From positions 23,414,652 to 23,478,651 of the forward strand of contig NC_083597.1 of NCBI RefSeq assembly GCF_020882245.1: a stretch of 64,000 nt of DNA. Direction: 5' to 3'. The translations under genes and the position numbers were made by a program. How positions within the stretch are numbered: position 1 is the stretch's first letter; each line of letters starts with the position of its first letter. The notes under the pieces were generated by a model, which saw nothing but the letters and a program-made list of their open reading frames with translations, was not told the DNA's origin and did not search any database. Source of the stretch: Rhopalosiphum padi (Eukaryota; Arthropoda; Insecta; Hemiptera; Aphididae). Of the stretch, positions 1-13,600 are shown in pieces.

Positions 1-1310
1 GATATTTTGTGAAATGTGTTTTTTAATATCATTAATGAAAAAAAACAACTTATTTTTCGTAAAATGGAAACTTCATGATATTATAAATTGTTCTAATTAT
101 ATTTTGACCTTAAAATATTATCTAGTTTCAAAAAATATATAACAATCAAATAATATAGTAATACAAAAATATAACACCCTATACCATTTATACTTATTAA
201 ATTATTAGTTATTGATTATTACTTACTATATATTCAGTGTCTACTAAATTATTAGACTATTTCTTTCTCAAATAAGCATTGTAGTGGAATAATTAAAAAT
301 AATCCAACGTAACACAGATATTATTATTAACGCTTATTTTTACTTAGTTTTTTTATAGTATTTAGTCTCTAACATATTTATGGACTATGATAATAATGTA
401 CTGAATAATATTTACATAAAATTTGTTCTCATCGCGTTATTACAATAAATGATTAAAATAAAATGAAATGAGTGTTTTAGAAACTATGTAGGTATAATCA
501 TATTAATTAAAATCCGTTTTTGACTATGCGTACTTTATGTATATTAATTATAAATGCATGATATACGTATATCCGTGTATAATATATATATATAGTATTA
601 TACTTATACCGGATTATTAACGATCTTGTCTTCACTCATAAGATTTTATCAAAGTCCTCGAGCTGTAACTTTAATCTATGAGTATTGAATACTCAAGTGT
701 TTCTATCGAGTTTGAGGTCTTAAAATCACGTGACATGGCAGTATACAAAAGAATTAAGGACATGAGATGACCGATGCGGTAAAATAAAATCCACTTGTTA
801 GTTTTTTCCCAGTCATTGTTAACCCTTATACTCATTAAATTAATTTCGTCTAATTTTATTGACTCTATTAATTACTAGCCGAAATTATATAAATATTTAC
901 AAAAATGAGGAACTAGAAATAAACTAGTGGAGCAAAACAAAACGAATATTAAAATAAATAAAAAATAATTTTGTAATAATTAACAAATCATATGCCTTAT
1001 GTGTGTTTTAATTAAGAATACTGAATAATTTGATTTTGCAAATTCAATATACTTATTTTTCATGTTTAAAAGTATTGCTTTCACATATTATCGATTTTAA
1101 CGTTTATAACTTTAGAGTATCAAGATTCAAGACTTAAAAATAAAAATTATAAATGGATGAAAATTATAAAAAAATATTTTAAGTTTAAATAATTTAATTA
1201 AAATTGTCTTCTTATTTTATGTTATTGACTATGATAACTAAAATTTTGGTATGTTACAGTTGTATACGTATTTTTAAATTATATTCTTAAAATAATTTTA
1301 ATAACATAGC
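1..1310. other. AT-rich intergenic sequence
   Basis: I see no gene, RNA or element in this stretch. Confidence 0.7.
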
Positions 1311-1696
1311 AGTAGTATGTATTTGTATGTTCACAGCAGTTTTGAGCAGGGAGATTTTAGAAGTTTAAGCAGGAGCGCCCGGTAAAGCCAATTTTTCCCC
1401 CCTGTAACACAAAACTATAATAAATTCTGTATATCCTTTTATACACTTTCAAAAAAAAAAAATTGTTTTAAATTAAATAAGAACACAGTTTGGTAAAATT
1501 AAAAATAATTATAATAATAATTAGGTAATTTATTATTTTATTAAATATTATGTTACCAATTTAAAACAATTATTTAAAAATAAAGTTTGTATTAGGATAT
1601 ATAGAATTTATTATAATTTGTGTTACACAGAAAAAAAATTGGCTTAAGCAGAAAACTCCTGCTTAAAAGTGCTGTGAACATACAAATACATACTAC
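1311..1696. mobile_element. Foldback element with long inverted arms
   Basis: The sequence AGTAGTATGTATTTGTATGT at the left returns inverted at the right end (1677-1696). The pairing continues inward through TTCACAGCA, AGCAGGAG, AAGCCAATTTTT, TGTAACACAAA and ATAATAAATTCT, giving arms of about 165 and 140 bp separated by an AT-rich loop. No coding frame. No clear target duplication is visible, so superfamily is left open. Confidence 0.75.
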
Positions 1697-3359
1697 TCAT
1701 GACCTTTACTTATTTATATTTATTTGATTGATAATTACTTTTTAAAGTTGTCTTGGATTTTGGTGTATGTTCCTTTATTCCAAAAAATCTGGACACGCCT
1801 TTACTTATAAATACGTATATATAAGACCTATTCAGTGTTTAGACCAAAAATGAATAAAAATACACACAGCATGCATACACATAAAATTTATTTTAGTCTA
1901 TTAGAAAGGAAATCACATTAGCATTGGAACTCAGTTATTTTGGATAATAATAATAGCAATACTCTAATATTATAATAGTATACCTATATGTGTTCCAGTT
2001 CTATTACATTCAAATGACGCGTTAAACTTATTTAGAATATTTGGATTAGTGCCCAAACAAAAGAGTGTATACAAAATGTGAGTTTATTCTATTCTTTATA
2101 CAGTTTACTGTTTAATCCTAAATGGCTAAATGTATTTATCTATTCATTGACATTAAATCTTTTATGTCTGCACAGCGTTTTATTGAGATATTAATATCAT
2201 AATTTATAGGTATTGCTAACGTAACAAAAATAATTAAATTGTGATACTTAAATAAAATACACAAGGGTTTTAGTACATTAATAGACATGGACCCATTAGA
2301 CTTATTGTTACGAAAAACGCCTTTTGTGTTTTTATCTTTATTTTTTCTTGATATACGATAATATAATATGCTTGCCAATAAAAGCACTGCAGAAAAGATC
2401 TTCTGTATATATATATATATATAATCAGTGGTGAATATTTGAGGGTAGGTCCTAGGACTTAACGGCCCCATATAAAAAAAAGTTCACTATACCATTTACG
2501 GTATCGATTATAACTTACGACTAAAACCCAATATATAATAATATTACTTTTTAACCCATCGCACTTATATTTGTATAGAAAACAAACAACGATTGGTATG
2601 AATATTAAAAAATATATTTTATACAGATATAGAAAAAAAATAGCAAGTACAATATCGTATAAGATCAATTATTATAAATTAAATCGATTTTATTATTACT
2701 CATAATTAGTTGCTCGATTGTTTTTGAATTTAATATTTTCGTTAATGGACACACGCTATAGAGACAACCACCGCCACTCAGTCGCTCACCATACCCGCGC
2801 TCCAGATTGTAATATACATGACGTGCGTTGTAAATATTAATACATACATGCTGACCACGTTGTATAATAAAAGCTAATATTATAAACAATATTTACGATC
2901 ACGAAGTATATAATGTTCTATTAACCATCGTTCGCATCGAATATCGCCAAAATATTCACCTTCCATTTAGTTACCTACACAAAATAATACGTAACAATAA
3001 TTCATCGTAGGAAGAGTACTCGTTTAAATTTCTTCATGTATTCACGTATTTTATATAATTGTATCCTATTTGTATATCATATTATTGTATCTTATTGTTT
3101 CTATTTAGGTATGTTTATATTAAAATATGTTCATGATCGGTTTTATTTGGTGATGTATTTTACACGTCATATCAGACATCCACATCATAATATACACAAT
3201 AAAAATCATAATTACGCAACTATCTACCCAAAATCATTTAACATTAAATGCGTTCCTTTTACGCCATTTAGCGTCTTGTAATATATTAATATGATTCGTT
3301 TAGATTATAACGGTGAAAAATGTATACATTATATATTACTTGGGTATAACTTATACAAG
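1697..3359. other. AT-rich intergenic sequence downstream of Wnt7
   Basis: Only short chance reading frames. CAGTGGTGAATATTTGAGG at about 2427 resembles a solo hAT end, without a partner that I can define. Confidence 0.6.
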
Positions 3360-3746
3360 CAGTGGTGTATTTGTGTGCAGTTCGGGGTGTCGGGGAATTT
3401 ATTATATTCCTATACAAAATAGTAAATACTCTTGACTCTTAAATTTTACAGGGAAAAAAAATACAAAAACGCGATGATAAAAAACTAAAAAGTAAATATT
3501 AAAAAATAAAAAGAATGTTTGGTATAACGATGTAAATGAAGTATGTTACACACTGCTCAGATGTGTATCTGTGTATTTTATAATAATGGTGATTATTCAT
3601 TTATATTTTAGCATTTAGCATAAGGACTTATAATATGATTTCTTACGATAACTTATCCTTAAATTTGCCAAAAAAACAAATTCGGTTTCTGTTGAGAGAT
3701 GGGCAGACAAGCACAAAAAAATATATTTATTAATATTACGCCACTG
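3360..3746. mobile_element. Possible hAT-like MITE (387 bp)
   Basis: The left end CAGTGGTGTATTTG and inverted right end CAGTGGCGTAATATT resemble the CAGTGGCGTA termini of hAT elements. The flanking octamers TATACAAG and CTCATAAG match at only half their positions, so the boundary is uncertain and the element may be old or chance. Confidence 0.4.
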
Positions 3747-5220
3747 CTCATAAGTAATGTGTTGGTTATATAATATAGTTGTATAAATATCATAATAATA
3801 TACTTTAACGTCGTTAACATCCTGCTACATATATTTATTATAATATGTAGATAATAAATCATTCTCATTTTTTATGAACATAGATTTTCCAACGATCTGC
3901 TTTAAAAATCCTTTTAACATTGAAATAATCAGACGTACATTAATTCATAGGCAAAAGTTGTGATTTCTAACTCCTTGATTGAAAACAAAGAAAATAATTC
4001 CATAGGTATAAGAGGTAAAAGATTATACCAAATATAAATAAATAATTTCTGGTTTTTAATTATTATTGATCGCCTAAATGACTACGCATGCTACATCACT
4101 TGCACTTGGTCCGCACGAGGTATAGGTCAATTGGTGCATCCAAAATACATTTTTTTTTCATAAAACAACTTAATTTATATTTTATACAGCTTATTCTAAA
4201 CACTAATGTAATATACATATAAGAATAAAAGTTGAGTAGATTTTTCATGATAAAAAATTATAAATATATATTTACCTTATAGTTTTATAGGTATATATTT
4301 TTCAATTGAATAGTAGTTATTATGTAATATAATATATAAATTAAAATTGAACAAATATTTTTTTTTTTTAAATATTTGATTTATATTTTATAAAAATGTA
4401 TTATTTAAAAAAATAATTAGAATAGGTACTTATATTCAAATATGCATTTTAAAAAGTGTTTGGAATATTATCTAAATATAAAAATTTAATTAAATATTTT
4501 CAACGGAATAAAAGTATTTGAATAAACAAAACTTAGGCTGAGTGATGTCCTTTGACGCTCGTCAAGTACAGCCTGCACTTAACCCACGGGCTACGGTGTG
4601 GAATGTGTATAGTGTGTGGTGAATTAACAAATATCTCTTCAGTTTTCGGAATAGAATTTAAATTATATGAACGAAAATGTTTTATGTTCATATTATATTG
4701 TGTGAATTAATTTAATCTGCAAATTATTTAAACTTTTGGCATGTTCGTACATTATTTTAAAGTTACTTTTGCTTCAAATATTGTGTTTTGTTCAAATAGG
4801 AATATTGTGGAATTAATTACATACCTAGTTAAAATAAATATGACAAAAATATTTTTGTTTAAGGGCAATTTTTTTTTATATATTCACTTTATGAGCTACA
4901 AAGGATTTATTTGAATATAATATAAAGAATTAAAAATTGCAAAATTAGCTATAATAAATAAATTAGTTCCAATTTTAGTACAAGTAAATAAGGGAAATTG
5001 ACGATTTTATGAAATTAGTTCAATGTTTTTATTAGTTATTACTAGTTTATACGTTAAACGAATTTATCCCAAGCTCTGTACGTCACTATATTGGCTGCTT
5101 AAAAAATCAACAGCTATCGGTCAGGCAGTCAATTCCGATGGTTAGAGGGAAAAAATGAGTCGCTCGGTCACACAACTACACAGTGCATATTATATTATTG
5201 TACACAAATTGAACGGTAAT
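3747..5220. other. AT-rich sequence just downstream of Wnt7
   Basis: Nothing recognisable. Part may be Wnt7 3' UTR if the polyadenylation signal at 5221 is not used. Confidence 0.6.
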
Positions 5221-5226
5221 TTTATT
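5221..5226 (-). promoter_or_regulatory. Wnt7: Candidate polyadenylation signal of Wnt7
   Basis: On the minus strand this reads AATAAA, about 175 nt after the Wnt7 stop codon. It is the first canonical hexamer downstream, so a short 3' UTR is possible. In DNA this AT-rich further AATAAA copies occur downstream (for example near 5030), so the true cleavage site could be later. Confidence 0.4.
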
Positions 5227-5401
5227 GATAAAATTTCAAACTATAATATATACCTATAAATTATTATAATAATATTGTGTGTGGTAATATAAATTAAAAT
5301 ATTATTGGAACATGTGGACGATACAAAAAAAAAATACGATAAGTTTATAAACAGCGTAACAATTACACGTTATATTATATAATTTACATAATGCGAGCAC
5401 G

Positions 5402-5553
5402 TCATTTACAACTGTATTCTTCGGTCCGTTCCACGCACGTGTCGCACTTGACGTAACAGCACCAATAGAACGTGCACCGACACTGTTTGGTCCTGGTGAA
5501 CTGGTGCGTGTTGTACCCGCGTCCGCAACACATCAGGTCACAGCCGTCCGTGC
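5402..5553 (-). CDS. Wnt7: Wnt7 last coding exon (C-terminal cysteine-rich domain)
   Basis: This exon encodes the C-terminal Wnt thumb/finger region: TDGCDLMCCGRGYNTHQF, then CRCTFYWCCYVKCDTC and VERTEEYSCK followed by TGA at 5404-5402. Ten cysteines are present, completing 24 across the four exons, the number expected of a full Wnt. NTHQ and CxERTE..CK fit Wnt7 better than Wnt16, Wnt5 or wingless. The acceptor is TTTCTATAG|GC and supplies two nucleotides to complete a glycine codon. The last intron is short (702 bp). The four exons together give 348 residues plus stop, matching mature Wnt7 length. Confidence 0.95.
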
Positions 5554-6255
5554 CTATAGAAATTCGAACGATATGATTACACACGAAACAAATAATAATA
5601 ATAATCGATACAGTGACTGACAGATTGAGCTCAGTGCGTTGGAAGAATAGTACACGAGTGACAGAGGACAATGTCAATATACATTTATACATTTTTTTTT
5701 TTATATATATATACCACAATGGTAAATCTATAATATGTTAACAGTTGGTCACATATAAGTTCAAATTCCTTCTGCCAACTACCAAAACAAATTACATTGG
5801 CCAAATAACGTCCATTTCCTCTGAAAAGTGACATTAGCTTTTGTGCTTTGTGGTGCAAAGCCACAGAGTTATAAATTTATAACATATAAATATAACAAAA
5901 AAATGGGACAAAGTCGTCACGGTATTTACTTTTTCTCGACGAGAAACTTAACAACAAACAATTTTCCGGCACTTTTTTTTACACGGACTGGTCAGTGTCG
6001 CGCTAATATTTTGAATTGCAGAAAACACCTTTGAACGTATATATTATATAAGTGGTATTATATACATTAAACAATCTATTAAGCGTATTGCAGAATAGGG
6101 ATATGAGTCGCATAATGTCAACGCCAATCGTCAAAATAACAGGTATGAGATAAGTATATAAAATAATATTATAATACCGTACGCCAAGCTCAATCATTTT
6201 GTCAAATAATAAAAAAAAGTAACAGTGCAGTCTTTTATAGTTATTCTAAGCTCAC
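5554..6255 (-). other. Wnt7: Wnt7 last intron (702 bp)
   Basis: The intron is bounded by GTGAGC and TTTCTATAG on the minus strand, phase 1. It is AT-rich with no coding signature on either strand; short open frames here have no family resemblance. Confidence 0.9.
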
Positions 6256-6646
6256 CCTCAGAAGTCCGGTTACAGGAACGGCCGTACGTGCCCAGCGACC
6301 CGGTGCCAAAGTCTCGGTCGCAGTAGTTTGGTGACTGTTCCAGGTAGACGAGTTCGGTGATCTTCGGCTCCTCCTCGTCTGCTGACCCAGTCGCCGCTGA
6401 CCTGGCTGACCTGAGCCTGAGCCTCAGTCGTCTTGACGACCGTTTGCCGGAAGCTCTCTGCGGATTACCACCGCTGACAGCGGTTGTTGTCCCGGCGGCC
6501 TGGACGCTACGTGCTTTCCGATACTTTCGCATAAGAGCTTTGCCGACTTCCCGGAAGTGTGGCAAACTGTGCCAACATGTCTTCATCGTACAACTCCCGG
6601 ACACCCCATGACACTTGCAGTCTGTGTTTAACAACATCTTGACAAT
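6256..6646 (-). CDS. Wnt7: Wnt7 coding exon (lipidation site and linker)
   Basis: This exon encodes 130 codons plus one nucleotide. It begins IVKMLLNTDCKCHGVSGSC, containing the CHGVSGSC hairpin whose serine is palmitoleoylated by Porcupine in Wnt proteins; this modification is needed for secretion and Frizzled binding. TMKTCWHSLPHFREVGKAL follows. Next comes a poorly conserved linker rich in Ala/Gly/Ser/Arg with the basic stretch SSRRLRLRLRSAR and an acidic DEEEPK. It then returns to family sequence: TELVYLEQSPNYC, GTGSLGTYGRSCNRTSEG (NRT sequon). Acceptor TTTGTTCGCAG|ATTGTC and donor GAGG|GTGAGC are both good; the joins are GRK-IVK upstream and SEG-TDG downstream. A linker at this point is also longer in Drosophila Wnt2 than in vertebrate Wnt7, so the insertion is probably an insect trait. 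Confidence 0.95.
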
Positions 6647-9600
6647 CTGCGAACAAATAATATGATAGCGGACCACGTAAATATATTCACTCACTCTCCG
6701 TGAACGATCGTATAACAAGTATAATACGGTTTAACGATTGATTATTTTAAGTATGTTCGATTAAGGTTCGTTCGTTGAAACATCAGAAAAACAATACGAT
6801 ATAATATTATGTTTAAATCTAAGTCCTAACTCCTAAGAATCTGCGAGATAAGTAGCTGAGTAGATGATCATTTATTGTGGTTCTTAGTCACATACATCAG
6901 TTTCACATAGATAATAAAATAAATACAATTAAATTATGCTGATAATAAAATGTATTTACTTTAATTTATGAATTCGTCATTACCTTTATGGTGAAAGTAT
7001 ACTATTGTTTTTAATAATTTTAAAATTAATTATTTATTAAGTATTGAATCATGAAATATATAAGCACTTCACGTAAATAAAATATAATACATTTAAAAAT
7101 AAATGCTACAAAATGTCGGTAATTCTTACGAAATGAATTAAATTTAAAAAAAAATATAACGAAGTTATAAAAAAAAATTACAAACTATTTTATTTATATT
7201 TAGATTCGAACAATATTTTTAATTCTTTAGAATTTTATACTATTATAGTTGGTATGTTATAATTTGAGTAGTAAACATAATACATAATATGTCATATAGT
7301 ACGTACAGTTATTAAAACGCTAAGCATTTATAAATGTGTTATACAAATAATTTAATTAATAAAAAATAATTGGAGAGTATACTTAAAAAAAATTATATAT
7401 ATACCTTATATGTACAAATGTATTGTAAACTTTTAATTTAAAAAGATTAATTATTTCTGCATTATTAAAAGCGAAAACAAAATTGGTTTTTTTTTTTGTC
7501 AGGATAGTCTGTTTGTGTTAAATTTATGTAAGTGATAAAATCATTAAAATTACAATTACGTAATACCAGATTTTCAAATAAACAACTATTTTACGAAATC
7601 CTGTAGATATGCATAAAACTGAAATAATCAAGTATACGTATTCAAGATTTATAGTAATAAGAAAAACCAAAAGATTTAAAATACATTTCGGGTATTCACT
7701 TAAATAAATTATTATTAAAAACGAAGTTCTGGTACTTGAAAGCAATTCACTAAGAAATGTATTACTAGCCATAATAATACTTTTGTTGTCCTCAGTCCCC
7801 GGTCTGCTCTTAATTTATTACAAACAGAAATAGCATCGTAGCATTCGTAGCTACATACCATAACATAGTATTATAATAAACGTGATGGTGTGTGTATGTA
7901 CTATATAATATTATATAGGCAATTTTTTATTAAACACATGCACTATTTTAAAATCTATTAATGTTTTTGAAAACAATTTTTTTTACATAATTTCCAGTCG
8001 AAATAAAACAACATTTGTTAATTATAAGCGGTTTATTGGATACTCCGCTCGCCTAAGTTTTAAATACTTATAATTTATAAACTACTTGTTAAAATGTTGA
8101 TGTTTATGTATCGAAATACTTCGAAAGATATTGTGCTTTGTAATATAAAATTAAAAATGTCTGTTATCGTTCAAAAAAGTAAAAAGCTTAGAAAAATTAT
8201 AAAGATAAATAATAAAGATAAATAATATTTAAAAAAATATATATTCTTTTAATATTGTTTAATTTCAACTATAAATTTACAAAAGTTAATAGATTTTTGA
8301 ATAATGAGTATTATTTAATGAAAGAATCATCCAGTATATTATTTTACATCACAGCGTTATGATATTATACACGTTGCGCGTACAGTGTAAGTAATAATGG
8401 AGTTTTTTGTGCGGCTTATACCTTTGCGTAAGTATTATAATGTTAATAATAACGTCGTTTGTAAAATAGCCTTGGTAACTTGGCATAATATATTAACCAC
8501 GGCTGGGAAAGTTAAAAAATAAATTTTAAACTAGCTAATTTTATTTTTATTTTCGTATTTTTGTGTTCATAAACATTTTATAATTAAAAAACGCAATATC
8601 TGTAAAATTTAAATTTTTATATGTTTAGAGTTGACGACTACAGTTTAAAATAATAGTTCAGTTTATAATACTAAATATACTAATAAATTAAAAAGCGTAA
8701 ATCCGGTAAATTCTTATTCCATAACATTGTTGCCTATAAATGAGAGTGGTACGATTTCTGACTTTCTGAGCGTTTATATTTGTTTAAAATATCAACCTAT
8801 TTAACCTAATCGCAGGTGTTCAATTCAAAACGAATTCATTATTCATATTAACAGGTACGCATATAATAATACTACACAATTATATTTAATTTGAGCTAAA
8901 AAGATTATTATTATTATAACACATTGAAATGACCAAAGTTAAGTTGTCAACTTATTGTACAATAGAATAAATCATCATTAACGATAGAATTATATAATCC
9001 TCTGGGCTAGCATCGACATAGAGTATCATTATTATTATTGTTCAAGTCATTATAATATATCCTTGTCTGCAGATTCGACATCCAACCTAACCTAAACGTA
9101 ACCAATTATTATAATATTATCTGCACGTATACAGATTACAAGATGGTTTACTTTATACAGGTAGACATATATACCTCTAACATAACTCTTACAGCACTAG
9201 ACAAAAATTTAATTTTACTCTTATTTCCTACTAAGCCACACGTTTGTGTATACAAATTGTTATCTCTTTTCAATGTACACGCGTTGTTACGTTCAAATTT
9301 GAGTATATTATTCATTGTTATTTGTTATATATTATAGTTGTATGTACTCTAATTTCAACATCTCCCTCCATTCATAAGTATTCTATAATTATTAAAGTTA
9401 ATTTATATTTTTAGAATATAATACATTAATGGTTATTAAAAAATATGACATAAATACCATAAGATTTAAAATTGTTATAAACTCTATGTGTCAATGACTT
9501 ATAAATCACTATAGAAACACTATTCCACAACAGTGATGTACTCAAATAGCCTATACAGAACGCCGTGTGATCACAATCATGATAATATTATTGACGATGC

Positions 9601-10390
9601 GTATAAAAAAAAAAATTTCTTTTATATTTTAATATTCTTGGACGTTCTATATTATAAAGAATCATCCTGTTATTTAGTTGATTTTCTTGCTATCTTTGCA
9701 TAATTAAAAAATCAGAAAAAATATGTGTATTTTATTAAAACAGAAAATTTATTTTGCATATGTGTTTTATAAAATGAAAATATAAGAAATTATATTATAT
9801 TATATACCTAGGTTATTTTATAGATAAAAAATTATCTATTAATTTTAAAAATTCAATAATTATTTATCTATTTATTTAAATACTTTAATTGGATAGTTCA
9901 AAAAGCAGGTGTGATATTTAGATGGGCGTAATTTTAGTTTCACATATAGCTTATAACTTATAATGTCCAATAAATATAATTAGTTAATATTCAAGAATAG
10001 ATTACATAGATCAAAATTGAAAATATAATTTTAGAATATTGGCATACGATTATCATAATATTAAATAGCAGAAACAAAGTTTAAAAAAAATTATATTTTT
10101 ACTATGTGATTAATACACGATCATCAAAATCTGATTTACAAATTTGGATATCATCTTTGATACATATATGAATACCACGAGTAAAATGAACATTCAATAT
10201 ATCACCAACAAACGAAAAAAAATTTAAATTCAGGCGAAAACATGCACTGAACTTACTGCCTCGGAATTCACGCAGCAAGCCACAGAACCAGTGATCCGAC
10301 GTTAAGTTGTAATAGAAAATCAATATTGTCGTTATACGATATTATTGTAATTATTATAATATTATTGATATTGTGTATAATATTATATAC
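6647..10390 (-). other. Wnt7: Wnt7 penultimate intron (3,744 bp)
   Basis: The intron is bounded by GTATAT and TTTGTTCGCAG, phase 0. It is AT-rich throughout. I see no gene, no convincing mobile element and no long repeat in it, only short A/T runs and a small ATAAAGATAAATA duplication near 8200. Confidence 0.9.
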
Positions 10391-10674
10391 CTTTCTGCCA
10401 GCCTTGTTGTTGTGCAAGTTCATCAGACTCCGAGAATCGCCAGCGTCCGATTCCTGGGCGTCCAGGAACTTGCGGGCAAATCCCATGCCGAAGCCCAAGT
10501 CCACGCTGCACCCACCCCATTTCCACGCGGAAGCTGCCGGCCCGTCGTCCAGGGCACTCGGGTAGTGCGCGTCGCACCCGCATATGGATATGTTGCCCCG
10601 GCTGCACGCGTCCATCAGCGCGTACGTCACACCGGCACTGATCACAGCGTACATGTACGCCGCTTCTCGGCTTG
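10391..10674 (-). CDS. Wnt7: Wnt7 coding exon (central N-terminal domain)
   Basis: This exon encodes 94 codons after two nucleotides that complete the split codon from the previous exon. Visible Wnt signatures are SREAAYMYAVISAGV, ACSRGNISICGCD (NIS sequon), WKWGGCSVDLGFGMGFARKF and MNLHNNKAGRK, with four conserved cysteines. The MNLHNN..GRK segment is nearly invariant in Wnts. The acceptor is TTTGTTCGTAG|CA and the donor GGCAGAAAG|GTATAT; the exon ends in phase 0. The block ALDDGPAASAWKW is an insect-type variable loop before the WGGCS motif. The exon is much more GC-rich than its flanks, which explains the long shadow reading frames on both strands here. It follows the 29.8-kb intron. Confidence 0.95.
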
Positions 10675-13600
10675 CTACGAACAAACAACAGATGAAGTGA
10701 GTAAATAGATAAAAAATAATAATACTAAGATACGGTAAACAATTAGGTAGGTATTATTATTAATAAATAAAAAATAATAAATTGTATTGTGCATTAGTAT
10801 GAGAGAGCGTAATATTATGACGATGGTCGAGTACTCGTCTATTTTATTATTTTCTAACACTTCGATTTGATTCCCGAATTAAAGGAATCATTCGAAATTG
10901 CACATTAAGTTCACGTATATTTTACATATAGCCATACGCCCACAGCCCGTTATTTAATTTGCCTACAACTCATAAGTTTATTTGTAATTAGTCTCGGAAA
11001 GTAAACAGCGGAGAACTTTAGATGGTAGTATTAGTAAAGTACGTGACTGGAACACAATGACGGCATTAGTCAGATATTCAGATTACAAAAATCGATAACT
11101 TCAAAGATTTTAAGACGTTTAAAAGTCACATAATTGATGTCTAAAATCCAAATAATTCAATATCAGAGTAGATCTGCTATATTGTGGTTTTGTTTTGATT
11201 AAACTCTCTTCAGCTAAATCAGTAAAAAGTTATGTATGCCATTATTTTCACCATTAAACAGATAATTGAATTTAAAATTCTAAGTTCTAGCGGTAAAGAT
11301 GTGACTACTGACTAGTGATTTACGAATAAGTGCTAAATAAATATCCGGTGAAAGTTTGATGTGAAGAAGTTTAAGTAGGTAATATAAATCATTCATATTA
11401 AATTTTAAATTTTGTGGAAGTCTTATACGTATAACACTGCAAAAGCACAGATTTGTATATTTAAATGAAATATCCTTTCCATAGTTGCGTTTAATCACGT
11501 ACTATGGTTTGACAAAATGAGAAAATGTGTGTTTTAAACTTAATTAAACAAGTGGTTTATTTTTGTTTACAATATTTCATTTCGAAATTGAATTTCCATA
11601 AATTATAGATGGGTATCTTTAGTATCTAATATTTTATGTTCAATAGTTTGCACATTGCATAAATAACATAAAATATAAAATTTATTTCCATTTTTATTAA
11701 ATGGATTTTTACTCGCATTATTTCTATACAACATTCATAACATCCATGATGAATTGTTTGTATACTGGTTCTTTTTTTTTTTATTGAAATGTGAAAATGT
11801 GTTTGTTTTAACACACTTAACAAACATTTATATGGAAACTCATACGACTGATCAACCAATCGATTAGGTACGTTAAACTTTGCATCAGTGTTAAAAATAC
11901 ATTAGAAAATATAGGTGTATTGTGCCATTTTAAATTATAAAATTTATAGGTACTAGTATTTAATACTAGTAGTGTATATATCTTAAAATTTTACTACAAA
12001 ATTACTAATAAAATCAATAATCACCCGGTGTTTCAGACTTTAGAAATATTTATTTCGTTAAAATATTGAACATTTATGGAGACATTAAATAAAGTATCCA
12101 TTTTTTCAGTAAACAATGAGTTTCGTGTTCATATATTATTATCGTACTTAAATCATTTTTCCTTTGATGTTTGTTATAAAGAGTTCTTCTTTCTCATATT
12201 CCGTATAGAGATCAATAATACAAAGTTCAAAGGTCTTAAAAGAGATCGTTTCCACGGCAACTTAACACTATTGTTGGTTATTTTTGAAAATAATATTTTC
12301 AAATTTATGTGAAGTAAAGAAATAAACAAGAATAAAAAAAATGATACACTCCTGTCCACTAAAAAACATCAGTTCAAGAAAAAAAATATAATGCCTTATA
12401 TCAAGGTCGTATAATGTATTACTCACCATTCGATGAAATTTAAGTCCAATATCATTTCAAATTTCAAGTCTTAAATAAACCAATTTATATTCAAAACGCA
12501 TAGGTAATAATAGTATAGTACCAAAGAAAAAAAACCAGCCCAAATGCTAAGTCCAAGCTATTGATTTACAATTAGATTTAAGAACATAAAAAAAACGTGC
12601 TCAATAATGGGAAATAAACAAATTTTTTTTGGGCCATTATTTTATTCTTGTAAAATTTAAAAGTTTTGAAGTTACGATTAAGCCTATACATTATAACGCA
12701 AAATATTTGCAATTTTTGCTTATGAAATATATTTCGATAATTGAAATATCACGTGTCGCAAACAATATTTTAACAAATATTGTTTTTCTAACGATTCTCA
12801 GAACAAAGTGTTTTTTAATCTTTTTCTCACAGGTTAGGTACCCGAATTAACAGGAAACCGTAATATTCCTAAAAACCACTAAAAATAGTCCAACACCCAA
12901 AATCCATATAACCTGAATGATTTTTTTTTTTAGATCTAAAACTTGAATAAATTATTTTGGTTAAACCAAAACTCAAATTATTTTATTATTTTAAAAATTA
13001 TCATTCAATTTAGACAATTTAGTTAATAAATATTTCTCGTTATAAACATATTTTAACAATGTTTCGTTCCATCCATGTATGCAGTTGTAGTACTATCGTT
13101 CATCAGAAATATTTTATTAAATAAAATAATATTTAAAGGAATATCCTATAATCTAAAACGCTCAAGTACCTACATAATTTTTAAATTAAGTTTTTCCAAA
13201 ACTTTTTAACATTCCAACCTAAGTTATTCCAATATTCCAAATGATAACGGTTATGAGCACCCAAACGTGTGTTTATTATTTTATTTCTACGTTTGAACAC
13301 CCGATTACATCCAGCATGAAAAACCTTGAAATTATAATTCAAGCATATCTTTAATATACTTAAATAAATTTAATATTATTATGAGACAAACGAGTATCGT
13401 AATAAACTAATATGTTTCATTACATATTATAACCAACCGTTTTAGACTGCCACAACAAGACCAATAACAATCGATCATCATTATCAGTGTACCATATTTA
13501 AGTGACCCGCGTTGAACAACAACAGCATTGTATAGCATATTATACGTAATTTGTGTATATTAAATATTACATATAATATAATATTATGTTTATATAGTAG

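Noticed and set aside
6357..6611. Plus-strand open frame of 84 codons
   Set aside because: It lies antisense to the GC-rich Wnt7 exon at 6256-6646 and is a composition shadow. Several frames at 10326-10708 and 40497-40679 are shadows in the same way.
11280..12850. Cluster of short frames that might be a decayed transposase
   Set aside because: The frames are on both strands and show no catalytic motif, terminal repeats or target duplication that I can identify.
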